From Streptomyces cellulosae (GTDB lineage Bacteria; Actinomycetota; Actinomycetes; Streptomycetales; Streptomycetaceae): 64,000 nt of DNA. The first letter of the stretch is position 1; the number at the start of each line of letters is the position of its first letter. The DNA lies in assembly GCF_000721105.1 (NCBI RefSeq), contig NZ_JOEV01000011.1, forward strand, positions 159,124 to 223,123, read 5' to 3'. A model generated the notes under the pieces. It saw only the letters and a program-made list of their open reading frames with translations. It made no database searches and was not told the DNA's origin. The position numbers and the translations under genes were made by a program. Below, piece by piece: positions 51,550-59,508 of the stretch.

Positions 51550-51951
51550 GTGAACAGGTCCCGTCTCAATGACCTCCGGTTCCGTGCCGCCACCGGCTTC
51601 CAGCGCCGGGTCGGCAACCCGGTACTGCGCCGCCTGCCCCTCCAGACGGTTCTGGAGACCACCGGCCGCGTCTCGGGGCTGCCGCGGCACACGCCGGTGG
51701 GCGGCCGTCGTGTCGGTGATTCCTTCTGGCTGGTCTCCGAGTTCGGCGAGAGGTCCCAGTACGTCCGCAACATCAAGGCGGACCCACGGGTGCGGGTGCG
51801 GATCCGGGGCCGCTGGCACACCGGCACGGCTCATCTCCTGCCCGACGACGACCCTGTCGCCCGCCTGCGCGGTCTGCCGCGATACAACAGCGCGGCGGTC
51901 CGGGTGTTCGGGACGGATCTGTTGACGGTACGGGTGGATCTGACCGACTGA
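51550..51951 (+). CDS. Deazaflavin-dependent nitroreductase-family protein (Ddn-like)
   Basis: This 133-residue protein matches the split-barrel F420-binding group to which mycobacterial Ddn belongs: VLETTGRVSGLPRHTPVGGR (LxTxGRxSG-x-x-xxTP), DSFWLVSEFGERSQYVRNIK and ADPRVRVRIRGRWHTGTAHL. The bound F420H2 would reduce quinones or other acceptors. GTG follows GGAGGGAACCTC, 25 bases after the DUF397 stop. It fits the F420 genes in this window, and a long inverted repeat follows it. Confidence 0.87.
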   Translation: MNRSRLNDLRFRAATGFQRRVGNPVLRRLPLQTVLETTGRVSGLPRHTPVGGRRVGDSFWLVSEFGERSQYVRNIKADPRVRVRIRGRWHTGTAHLLPDDDPVARLRGLPRYNSAAVRVFGTDLLTVRVDLTD

Positions 51952-52082
51952 GGCCAGGCGGACGGGCCCGGCCATCCACGATCGATGCTGTTGGCGAATC
52001 CTCTCCGGCCAGATAGCCGATCGAGGGAATGCGACACTCGCGCGGTGGGGTGTCACACCTCAGGTTTGGGAGGCGCCCGATC

Positions 52083-52130
52083 CACGAGGATGGTCGTCGA
52101 CCGCGATTGTGGTCCACGACCATCCTCGTG
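52083..52130. terminator. Bidirectional hairpin with 15-bp arms
   Basis: CACGAGGATGGTCGT (52083-52097) is the exact reverse complement of 52116-52130, with an 18-base spacer. It sits between the convergent genes ending at 51951 and 52170. Confidence 0.65.
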
Positions 52131-52169
52131 CCGGTACGGGCCACGGCAACGGCCGGAGTCCGGCTGGGC

Positions 52170-52862
52170 TCAGTCCTTGGCCACGAAGATGTGCGCGGCG
52201 GTCTGCGTGAGGAGTCGGGCGGGCTCCCTGCCGCTGCCGACCATCACGCCGTCGGGTGACGACGTCACGCTCACGACCGCGCCGGGCCGCACCCCGGCCT
52301 GCCGCAGGGCGTACAGCAGCTGGGGGTCGGTCTGGATCGGCTCCCCGATGCGCCGTACGACCGCGCTGGCGCCGTTCGGGCCGAGCTGAAGGTCGCTGAG
52401 GCTGACTGTGCTCTGCTCGGGGAACGGATCCACGGTGCTCTTCTCGCCGAGCTCCTCCAGGCCCGGGATCGGGTTGCCGTAGGGCGACTGCGTCGGGTGC
52501 CGCAGCAGCTCCAGGATCCGGCGTTCGACGGCCTCGCTCATCACGTGCTCCCAGCGGCAGGCCTCGGCGTGGACTTGCTCCCACTCCAGCCCGATGACGT
52601 CGACGAGCAGGCATTCCGCGAGCCGGTGCTTGCGCATTACCCGCGTGGCGATCCGCCGGCCCTCCTCCGTCAGCTCCAAGCGCCGGTCTTCGGCGACGTG
52701 CAGCAAACCGTCACGCTCCATGCGGGCAACGGTCTGGCTGACGGTGGGTCCACTCTGGTGCAGGCGCTCGGCGATGCGGGCGCGCAGGGGGACCGCGCCT
52801 TCCTCCTCGGTCTCCAGGATGGTGCGGAGATACATCTCCGTGGTGTCGATGAGTTGGGACAT
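52170..52862 (-). CDS. DtxR/IdeR family metal-dependent repressor
   Basis: The 230-residue protein opens MSQLIDTTEMYLRTILETEE. Its winged helix includes ARIAERLHQSGPTVSQTVAR and RMERDGLL. The metal-sensing dimer domain has RHRLAECLLVDVIGLEWEQV and CRWEHVMSEAVERRIL, with the Cys/Glu/His ligands of site 1, and a C-terminal SH3-like domain (about 145-228). This corresponds to DmdR-type iron or manganese repressors. It sits 8 bases after the PEBP gene on the same strand, so they likely share a transcript. Confidence 0.93.
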   Translation of the reverse strand: MSQLIDTTEMYLRTILETEEEGAVPLRARIAERLHQSGPTVSQTVARMERDGLLHVAEDRRLELTEEGRRIATRVMRKHRLAECLLVDVIGLEWEQVHAEACRWEHVMSEAVERRILELLRHPTQSPYGNPIPGLEELGEKSTVDPFPEQSTVSLSDLQLGPNGASAVVRRIGEPIQTDPQLLYALRQAGVRPGAVVSVTSSPDGVMVGSGREPARLLTQTAAHIFVAKD

Positions 52863-52870
52863 GCTGTGCG

Positions 52871-53410
52871 TCAGGCGGGCGTTTCGGCGGTGGCGGTCAG
52901 GACCGCGCGGCCGAGAATGTGGCCGGCCATGGTGAAGCCGAGGACGGCCGGCGTGGCGTCGGCCGCAACGCCGATGGACTCGACGTCCAGGGCGTGCACC
53001 ACGATGAAGTAGCGGTGCGGGCCGTGTCCGGCGGGCGGGGCGGCGCCGATGAAGCGGGCGGCGCGGGCGTCGCCCGGCAGTTGGAAGGCGCCCTCGGGCA
53101 GGCCCGAGCCGGTGTCGTCGCCGGCACCCTCGGGCAGCTCGGTGACGGTGGCGGGGATGTCGGCGACCGCCCAGTGCCAGAACCCGGACCCGGTCGGGGC
53201 GTCGGGGTCGTAGACGGTGACGGCGTAGCTCTTGGTGTCCTCCGGGGCGCCGCTCCAGGACAGCTGCGGGGAGACGTCCTTCCCGCCGGGGACGCCGAAG
53301 ATGCCGGAGAACTGCTCGGGCGACCAGGTGGCGCCGTCCGTGACGGTGGTGCTGGTGACAGCGAAGGAGGCCGCCTCGGGAAGGCGGGCGAAGGGGTCGT
53401 TCACGCTCAT
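52871..53410 (-). CDS. YbhB/YbcL family phosphatidylethanolamine-binding-like protein
   Basis: The ATG at 53410 has AGAGGAAC upstream. The 179-residue protein has the PEBP core: GGKDVSPQLSWSGAPEDTKS, DPDAPTGSGFWHWAVADIPA (DPDAP and HW) and ARFIGAAPPAGHGPHRYFIVV (GP-x-HRY). Bacterial members of this fold are cytosolic kinase-inhibitor-like proteins of unknown ligand. The product is complete. The gene leads the operon with DtxR and is divergent from the GntR gene. Confidence 0.93.
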   Translation of the reverse strand: MSVNDPFARLPEAASFAVTSTTVTDGATWSPEQFSGIFGVPGGKDVSPQLSWSGAPEDTKSYAVTVYDPDAPTGSGFWHWAVADIPATVTELPEGAGDDTGSGLPEGAFQLPGDARAARFIGAAPPAGHGPHRYFIVVHALDVESIGVAADATPAVLGFTMAGHILGRAVLTATAETPA

Positions 53411-53524
53411 CGTCGTTCCTCTCATACCTGCTGGGAAGTGGTGGGGTGATACGGCCGAAGGGGCCTGCGGACTCGGCGTGGACGCACCGCCGCCGCCCGC
53501 ACCCACCAGATCGACTATAACAAC

Positions 53525-53538
53525 AATAATCGATTATT
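53525..53538. promoter_or_regulatory. AT-rich palindrome AATAATCGATTATT
   Basis: This 14-bp perfect palindrome stands out as nearly pure A/T in a GC-rich genome, 25 bases before the GntR start in the divergent gap. It is a likely GntR operator or overlaps a -10 region. Confidence 0.6.
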
Positions 53539-53562
53539 TGCGGGATCGTCTATGATGGAGCC

Positions 53563-54258
53563 ATGCCCCAGACGGCCCACACCTCGATCTCGTCGGGAAA
53601 GCAGATGCTCTCCGAGCAGGTCTACGCACATCTGCGTGAAGCGATCATGCGGGGGGACTACAGCCCGGGTGACCCTCTCAAACCGCAGGACCTCGCCAAG
53701 GAACAGGGCGTAAGCCTGGCCATCGTGCGCGAGGCGCTCGTGCGGGTGGTCGGCGACGGCCTCGCCGACCGGCTGCCCAACCGCGGCTTCGCCGTCCCGG
53801 CCTTCTCCGACCGCCGCTGGCAGGAGATCACCGAGGCCCGCCGGGCCATCGAACCGGTCGTGCTGCGCATGTCCATCCAGCGTGGCGACGTCGACTGGGA
53901 GGCCCGCGTGCGAGCCGCCCACCACCGTCTGGCCCGTACCCCGGCATACGTGCAGGAGGAGGGCGAGCACTACAGCGGCGCATGGTCCGAAGCCCACCGG
54001 CTCTTCCACCGCACCCTGTTGGAGGGCTGCGGCAACTCCGTCCTGCTGGAGACCTTCGACCGGATGTGGATCGCAAGCGAGCTGGCTCGGCGCTGGTCGG
54101 CGCACCGCGTCCCCGACCGGGACCACGTCGGCGAGCACCGCCGACTGGAGGAGACGGCGCTGGCCCGCGACGCCGACGCTGCGGTCGAGGCACTGAGCCA
54201 GCACCTCACCCTGACCGCCGCCGGGTTGACCGGCTGCATCCTCGACGACTGCTCCTGA
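53563..54258 (+). CDS. GntR family (FCD) transcriptional regulator
   Basis: This 231-residue protein has the GntR winged helix at about 14-80: QVYAHLREAIMRGDYSPGDP, then LAKEQGVSLAIVREALVRVV. The FCD ligand domain follows: EITEARRAIEPVVLRMSIQR, EAHRLFHRTLLEGCGN (Asp/His-type metal site partly altered) and EHRRLEETALARDADAAVEA. It binds DNA as a dimer, and a small organic acid may be the effector. It is probably autoregulated and may control the divergent PEBP-DtxR operon via the palindrome at 53525. Confidence 0.9.
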   Translation: MPQTAHTSISSGKQMLSEQVYAHLREAIMRGDYSPGDPLKPQDLAKEQGVSLAIVREALVRVVGDGLADRLPNRGFAVPAFSDRRWQEITEARRAIEPVVLRMSIQRGDVDWEARVRAAHHRLARTPAYVQEEGEHYSGAWSEAHRLFHRTLLEGCGNSVLLETFDRMWIASELARRWSAHRVPDRDHVGEHRRLEETALARDADAAVEALSQHLTLTAAGLTGCILDDCS

Positions 54259-54381
54259 AGCCCTCGCTGGAGCCCGGCTTCCAGTCAGCCGTCCTGTCCG
54301 ACCAAGTGGCACGGACCGTCCAACGTCACCGGTCCGAGTCGTCGAAACCGGCTGGGCACACCCGCCTGTCGGTCATGAGCT

Positions 54382-55233
54382 TCAGCAGGAGCTCAACGCT
54401 CGTCTTGCCGCACTGATGCGGTTCTGCGCGTCAACGCCGTACACGGCGGACTCCCGGAGCGTCCTCCAGGTCCGCAGATACGTGTCGACAGTTGCCTCGT
54501 CGTCGATCCACAACTCCGCGTGCCAGTTCTCAACGATCACCTGACGGTCGTCGTAGATCCAGAAGGCGGTCGCCGGGGGGATCTTGAGCGAGGCGGACAG
54601 CGGGATGATCCCCAGCTCTACCGTGTCCAGGCCGACGGCACCTGCGAGCCGGTCGAGCTGGGCCGCGAGCACCGAGGGCGGACAGATTAAGGCGTGGAGG
54701 GCGGCCTCCCACAGGATGAGGTGGAAACGCTTCGAGGAGTCGTACAGCGCCTCTTGTCGTTCCATGCGGGACCGGACTGCTTCCTCGGTGTCGCGTGGCG
54801 ATCGCTGCAGCTCCGCGTACCTCGTGAAGATCGACCGGGCGTAGTCCGGAGTCTGGAGAATCCCGAAGATCATGGAGGGCTCCCAGCCACGGAATACGGA
54901 GGCTTCGGCGTGAGCGCTCAGGTGGGTGTCCTGGACCGGCTTATGCCCGGCGGCCAGCTGTCGCCGCCATGACCGGATGTGGGACTCGAAGCCACGGAGG
55001 CGGGCTAGGAGCTCGTCGTACGCCTCGGGCTGGCCGGTTGCCTCCGCCCACTTGCGCAGGTCATCGGGTGTTGGAGTCTGCCTGCCGTTCTCCAGCCTGC
55101 TGACCTTGGACTTGTTCCACCCGTACTGCTCGGCGAGTTCCGTGCCGGTGAGCCGGCGTCCAGGGGCGGAGAGCCGGAGTTCGCGTAGCCGTACCCCGAG
55201 CGCTTCTCGTGCCTGCTGATAGTCCGTGCTCAC
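54382..55233 (-). CDS. XRE family regulator with DUF5753 domain
   Basis: Starting at GTG 55233, the 283-residue protein has an N-terminal helix-turn-helix (LTGTELAEQYGWNKSKVSRL, ENGRQTPTPDDLRKW) and a DUF5753 domain: VFRGWEPSMIFGILQTPDYA, WEAALHALICPPSVLAAQLD, VELGIIPLSASLKIPPATAF. It follows the DUF6879 gene by 16 bases on the same strand. Unlike the pair at 24 kb, its partner is DUF6879, not DUF397. The ligand and targets are unknown. Confidence 0.9.
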   Translation of the reverse strand: MSTDYQQAREALGVRLRELRLSAPGRRLTGTELAEQYGWNKSKVSRLENGRQTPTPDDLRKWAEATGQPEAYDELLARLRGFESHIRSWRRQLAAGHKPVQDTHLSAHAEASVFRGWEPSMIFGILQTPDYARSIFTRYAELQRSPRDTEEAVRSRMERQEALYDSSKRFHLILWEAALHALICPPSVLAAQLDRLAGAVGLDTVELGIIPLSASLKIPPATAFWIYDDRQVIVENWHAELWIDDEATVDTYLRTWRTLRESAVYGVDAQNRISAARRALSSC

Positions 55234-55249
55234 CGGTGCGCACCTGCTC

Positions 55250-55792
55250 TCAGTCCTCCTTCGCGGTCAGCTGCGCCGCGAACTGCTCGTACGAGACGGC
55301 GTGATGCATCGCCGCGTCACGCGCCATGGCATACCGCAGGACTGCCGCAGGCTCCGTGATCAGTTCGACGTTGACCAGGTTGTCGGCGTCATCGAAGTTG
55401 AGGAGCGCGACCAGTCGGGAGTCGAAGATCCAGAAGTCTTCGTCGGGCAGGCTGAGCCGATCGGCATTCTCTCGCCACAGGTTGTGGATCTTCTCGCCGA
55501 CGGCGCTGTTGCGGCGCGCGTTGTCGAGCAGATAGAGCTGGCCAGCCGTCGGGGGGTCGTCGACGATGCGGACACGCTCGAACCGTTTGCCGAGCCCGGT
55601 CTGCTCGCGGCGCTCGGCACACCACTCGGCGTCGACGCCTTCCCAGTTGACGGGCTCGCCACGGGTGAACTGCGCGTAGGTATCCGTGAGCTCGTCGGAC
55701 GCGTACCGGCGGCGGGTTTCCAGGCGCCACGCCGTGTGCTCGAACTGCGTGAAGAGCCGGTCGAACTCATCCAGCCCGATGACGTTCGGCAC
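55250..55792 (-). CDS. DUF6879 family protein
   Basis: The 180-residue protein shows the family pattern: FDRLFTQFEHTAWRLETRRR, YASDELTDTYAQFTRGEPV, ERVRIVDDPPTAGQLYLLDN and FWIFDSRLVALLNFDD. It is acidic, soluble and cytosolic. DUF6879 genes accompany XRE/DUF5753 regulators in streptomycetes, as here, in place of DUF397. GTG start at 55792 with GAGGG upstream. Function unknown; an effector or antitoxin-like role is inference. Confidence 0.87.
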   Translation of the reverse strand: MPNVIGLDEFDRLFTQFEHTAWRLETRRRYASDELTDTYAQFTRGEPVNWEGVDAEWCAERREQTGLGKRFERVRIVDDPPTAGQLYLLDNARRNSAVGEKIHNLWRENADRLSLPDEDFWIFDSRLVALLNFDDADNLVNVELITEPAAVLRYAMARDAAMHHAVSYEQFAAQLTAKED

Positions 55793-55937
55793 GCGAGTGC
55801 CCTCGTCGGGGGCGAAGTCGAAGGATTGTTCGCCGCGCCTTGATCTCCTCGTACGTGCTGGTCTCGGCGTGAGCCAGAAGGGCCGTGGCAGCTTGGACTT
55901 CCGCTGCGAGATCTTCAGGGAGCTCTACGGACTTCAC
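55767..55937 (-). CDS. Possible small ORF before DUF6879
   Basis: A 56-codon frame from GTG 55937 reads VKSVELPEDLAAEVQAATAL, then LAHAETSTYEEIKARRTILR and a basic tail, overlapping DUF6879 by 26 bases. The first 40 residues look like a real, amphipathic, acidic helix-strand protein (ribbon-helix-helix-like), and the Arg-rich end looks out of frame. No good ribosome binding site was found. It might be the eroded N-terminus of a former longer protein. Confidence 0.35.
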   Translation of the reverse strand: MKSVELPEDLAAEVQAATALLAHAETSTYEEIKARRTILRLRPRRGHSRAERHRAG

Positions 55938-56315
55938 GGATGAACTGTAGAACTCCCATCTCGACCGGTACAGCAGACCAAGCCTGATGAGCTCCGGCTA
56001 CCTCGCACCCCAACCTCGGTGGTGGCTTCCGGTCGACGAGGCACCCTGGAACCCAGCACCCGCCAGGGCGATCAAGGCCTCTTGTCGTCTCACGCGCATC
56101 TCACTCGGCTCTCACGGACAGACGGCGAGAGAGCGGCCGGACGGTGACCCGCGGGGCTCCCAGGCGCTCCACATGGAAGGCCAGGAAGCCCTTCATTGCA
56201 CTACGGATCAGCAGAAGTGAGTCCTGTTGCCAGAACTGCGCGCGTTGACGGAGATGTGCCCTGGTAGTCGTCCAGGCGTGATCGGGAGCAGGCCGCCCGG
56301 GTCGAACCCCGCCCC
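55938..56315. other. Gene-free gap after the aldehyde dehydrogenase
   Basis: This 378-bp stretch has a possible 77-codon frame on the plus strand at 55987, without a ribosome binding site or known domain, and no clear hairpin. It separates the regulator pair from the catabolic cluster. Confidence 0.4.
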
Positions 56316-57767
56316 TCACCCCGGCCACACGATCGCCTGCACCTCGCTGTACGCGTGCAGCGCGTACGACCCCACGTCCCGTCCGACCCCGCTCTTCTTG
56401 AAGCCCCCGAACGGCGCCTCCATGTTGCGGCCGACCGTGTTGACGCCGACCCCGCCCGCCCGCAGCTGCCGTGCGACGCGGAAGGCGCGGGCCACGTCCG
56501 CCGACCAGACGTAGTCGATGAGGCCGTAGTCGGTGTCGTTGGCCAGGGCCACGCCCTCCTCCTCTTCGTCGAAGGGGACGACCGAGACGACCGGGCCGAA
56601 GATCTCCTCGCGGGCCGCGCGCATGTCGTTGGTGCAGTCGGCGAGGAGGGTCGGGGCGACATAGAAGCCGCGGTCGTACGAGGGCCGTTCGCCGCCCGTC
56701 ACCACCACCGCGCCCTCCTTTCGGCCCAGTTCGACGTACGACTCCACCCGGTCCCGGTGCGCCGCCGAGATCACCGGACCGACGACCGTGTCCGGCTCGC
56801 TCGGTGACCCCACCTTCAAGCGGCCCGCGTACGCCGCCAGTTGCTCGACCAGACGGTCGTACACGCCCCGTTGCGCCAGCACCCGCGTCGGTGCCGTGCA
56901 GATCTGTCCGCTGTAGAAGGAGAAGGTGGTGCCGATCCCGGCGACCGCCGCCCCGACGTCCGCGTCGTCGAAGACGACCGCCGCGCCCTTTCCGCCCAGC
57001 TCCATCAGCTGGCGTTTCATGTCCCGTCCGCAGACGGCGGCGATGCGCTGTCCGACGGCCGTGGAGCCGGTGAAGCTGACCATGTCGACGTCCGGCGAGT
57101 CCACGGCCGCCTCGCCGATCTCCGCCGAGCGGCCGGAGACGACGTTCACGACCCCGCGCGGCACGCCCGCCGCCTCCAGCGCCTGGGCCATCCGGTACAC
57201 GGAGAGCGGGTCCTGCGGGGCGGGCTTCACGACCACCGTGTTGCCCATCGCGAGCGCCGGCGCGACCTTGCCCGCCGGGTTGGCCCACGGGTTGTTGTAC
57301 GAGGTGATGCAGGTGACGACCCCGACGGGCTGGCGTACGGCCAGCGCGCCCATCACCGCCGCCCTCCCCATCGGCCCGGCCTCGTTGATCTGCGGCGGGA
57401 TCGCCCACTCGGCGGGCTCCACGCGCGCGTACCGCCCAAACCGCGCGGCGGCCACCCCGACCTGCATCCGCCGGGCCGTCACCGTGGTCGCCCCGGTCTC
57501 CGCCCGGGCCAGCTCGGCGTACGGCTCCAGGTGGCCGCCGATGATTCCCGCGGCCCGCGCCAGGATCGCCGCCCGCTCCTCGGGCGCCGTCCGCGACCAC
57601 GGCCCGAAGGCCTCGCGGGCCGCGGCACAGGCCGCGCGCACCTGATCCCGCGAAGCCTCCGGAGCCCACCCGACTCTCTCCTCGGTGGCCGGGTCGACGA
57701 CCTCGTAGTGGCCGCCCTCCGGCTCCACCCAGTCACCGCCGACGAACAGCCGCTGTCCCTCGGTCAC
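56316..57767 (-). CDS. Aldehyde dehydrogenase family protein
   Basis: Starting at GTG 57767, which overlaps the upstream stop (GTGA), this enzyme has 483 residues. The ALDH motifs are complete: TSYNNPWANPAGKVAPALA, VVVKPAP, SFTGSTAVGQRIA, MELGGKGAAVVF (general-base Glu) and SGQICTAPTRVLA (nucleophile Cys). EEIFGPVVSVVPF and PFGGFKKSGVGRD close the site. It oxidises an aldehyde to acid with NAD(P)+. It is the last gene of a six-gene same-strand cluster. Confidence 0.94.
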   Translation of the reverse strand: MTEGQRLFVGGDWVEPEGGHYEVVDPATEERVGWAPEASRDQVRAACAAAREAFGPWSRTAPEERAAILARAAGIIGGHLEPYAELARAETGATTVTARRMQVGVAAARFGRYARVEPAEWAIPPQINEAGPMGRAAVMGALAVRQPVGVVTCITSYNNPWANPAGKVAPALAMGNTVVVKPAPQDPLSVYRMAQALEAAGVPRGVVNVVSGRSAEIGEAAVDSPDVDMVSFTGSTAVGQRIAAVCGRDMKRQLMELGGKGAAVVFDDADVGAAVAGIGTTFSFYSGQICTAPTRVLAQRGVYDRLVEQLAAYAGRLKVGSPSEPDTVVGPVISAAHRDRVESYVELGRKEGAVVVTGGERPSYDRGFYVAPTLLADCTNDMRAAREEIFGPVVSVVPFDEEEEGVALANDTDYGLIDYVWSADVARAFRVARQLRAGGVGVNTVGRNMEAPFGGFKKSGVGRDVGSYALHAYSEVQAIVWPG

Positions 57768-59494
57768 TTGGTGGCCACCGTCCGGGTGTCCCGGCCCGAG
57801 CGCAGCACCTTCCCCGGCACCGCCCCGCTCACCACGTCGTCCCGGATCGCCTCGACACCGTTGACCCACACGGCCCGTACCCCGATCGCCTTGGAGTCCA
57901 GCCGCGGGCTGTCACCCGGCAGGTCGTGCACCAGGGTGGCCGTACACGCGGCGATCCGCTCCGGGTCGAAGAGGACCAGGTCCGCATGGAAGCCCTCCTC
58001 GATCCGGCCGCGCTGCCGAAGCCCGAACAGCCGTGCCGGATCGTCCGTGAGCATCTTCACCGCCTGCTCCAGCCCGACGAGTTTCCGGCCGCGCAGACAG
58101 TCCCCGATGAAGCGCGTCGTGTACGGCGCCCCGCACATCCGGTCCAGATGCGCCCCCGCGTCCGACCCGCCGAGCAGGACGTCCTCGTGCTGCCAGGTCT
58201 CGGCGCGCAGCGCCCAGGACGCCGGGTCGTTGTCGGTGGGCATGGGCCACAGGACCGTCCGCAGATCGTCGGCCGCGCAGATCTCCACCAGGGCCTGGAA
58301 CGGTTCCTGCCCGCGCTCCGCCGCGATGTCCGCCACGACCCGCCCGCTGAGCCCCCGGTTCGCCTCGCTGTACGTGTCCCCGATGACGTAGCGCCCGAAG
58401 TTCGTCAGCCGCCGGAAGACACCGGCCTCCTTGGAGCCCGCGCGCTCGAGCATCTCGGCCCGGACGGACGCATCGCGCAGTCGCTCGATCCGCTCGGGGA
58501 CGGGCAGGCTGAGGATCGGGCCCCACCCGGGGATGAGGTTGAGGGCGCAGAAGGTGCCCAGGGACATGTTCATCGGAGTGAGGATCGGCATGGTGAGGGC
58601 GACGACCCGACCGCCCGCCTTCCGCGCCTGCTCGCTCGCGAGCAGCTGGCGGGGCACGCGTTCCGGGACGGAGGCGTCGACGGTCAGGACGTTCCAGTTC
58701 AGGGGACGCCCGGCCGCCGCGCTCATCTCCACCAGCAGATCGATCTCGGCGTCGCTGAACTGGTCCAGGCAGCCCGCGACGATCGCCTCTATCTGCGTGC
58801 CCTCGTGCTCCCCGACGGCCCGGGAGAGGGCGAGCAGTTCGGCGGGGCGGGCGTGCCGGGAGGCGACCGGCTCTCCGTCGCCGTCGGAGTGGGTGGACGA
58901 CTGGGTGGTGGAGAGCCCCCAGGCCCCGGCGTCCATGGCCTCGTGGAACAGCCGCAGCATCTCGGCGAGCTGCTCCTCACTCGGCTGCCCGCCGATGGCC
59001 TGCGGCCCCATCACGTACCGCCGCAGCGCACAATGCCCCACCATGAACCCGGCGTTGACGGCGATCCGCCCCTCCAGGGCGTCGAGATACTCCCCGAAGG
59101 AGTTCCAGCTCCAGGGCGCCCCCTCCTCCAACGCGACCAGCGACATCCCCTCCACCTTGGACAGCATCCGGCGGGTGTAGTCGGCGTCGTCCGGGCGGGC
59201 CGGGTTCAGGGGCGCGAGAGTGAATCCGCAGTTGCCGGCGGCGACCGTCGTCACCCCGTGGTTGAGGGAGGGGGTCGCGTACGGGTCCCAGAACAGCTGG
59301 GCGTCGTAGTGCGTGTGCGGATCGACGAATCCGGGGGCGAGGACGAGGCCGGTGGCGTCCTCGGCCGTACGGGCTTCCTCGGTCACCGAGCCGATGACCG
59401 CGATACGGCCGTCCCGGATACCGACGTCCGCGGTGTACCCGGGCGCGCCCGTGCCGTCGACGACGGTGGCGCCCTTGATGAGGTGGTCGAGCAT
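57764..59494 (-). CDS. N-acyl-D-amino-acid deacylase/D-aminoacylase-like amidohydrolase
   Basis: The 576-residue protein is an amidohydrolase of the D-aminoacylase type: MLDHLIKGATVVDGTGAPGY at the start, APGFVDPHTHYDAQLFWDP (HxH metal site), GVTTVAAGNCGFTLAPL (with the Cys ligand), HCALRRYVMG, STTQSSTHSDGDGEP, and GGSDAGAHLD (Asp) near 470. The STTQ and SDAGAHLD segments place it with the large actinobacterial group of unknown substrate. It overlaps the aldehyde dehydrogenase gene by 4 bases and lies 14 bases after the LLM gene at 59509. Confidence 0.9.
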   Translation of the reverse strand: MLDHLIKGATVVDGTGAPGYTADVGIRDGRIAVIGSVTEEARTAEDATGLVLAPGFVDPHTHYDAQLFWDPYATPSLNHGVTTVAAGNCGFTLAPLNPARPDDADYTRRMLSKVEGMSLVALEEGAPWSWNSFGEYLDALEGRIAVNAGFMVGHCALRRYVMGPQAIGGQPSEEQLAEMLRLFHEAMDAGAWGLSTTQSSTHSDGDGEPVASRHARPAELLALSRAVGEHEGTQIEAIVAGCLDQFSDAEIDLLVEMSAAAGRPLNWNVLTVDASVPERVPRQLLASEQARKAGGRVVALTMPILTPMNMSLGTFCALNLIPGWGPILSLPVPERIERLRDASVRAEMLERAGSKEAGVFRRLTNFGRYVIGDTYSEANRGLSGRVVADIAAERGQEPFQALVEICAADDLRTVLWPMPTDNDPASWALRAETWQHEDVLLGGSDAGAHLDRMCGAPYTTRFIGDCLRGRKLVGLEQAVKMLTDDPARLFGLRQRGRIEEGFHADLVLFDPERIAACTATLVHDLPGDSPRLDSKAIGVRAVWVNGVEAIRDDVVSGAVPGKVLRSGRDTRTVATK

Positions 59495-59508
59495 GCTGTC
59501 CAACCCCC

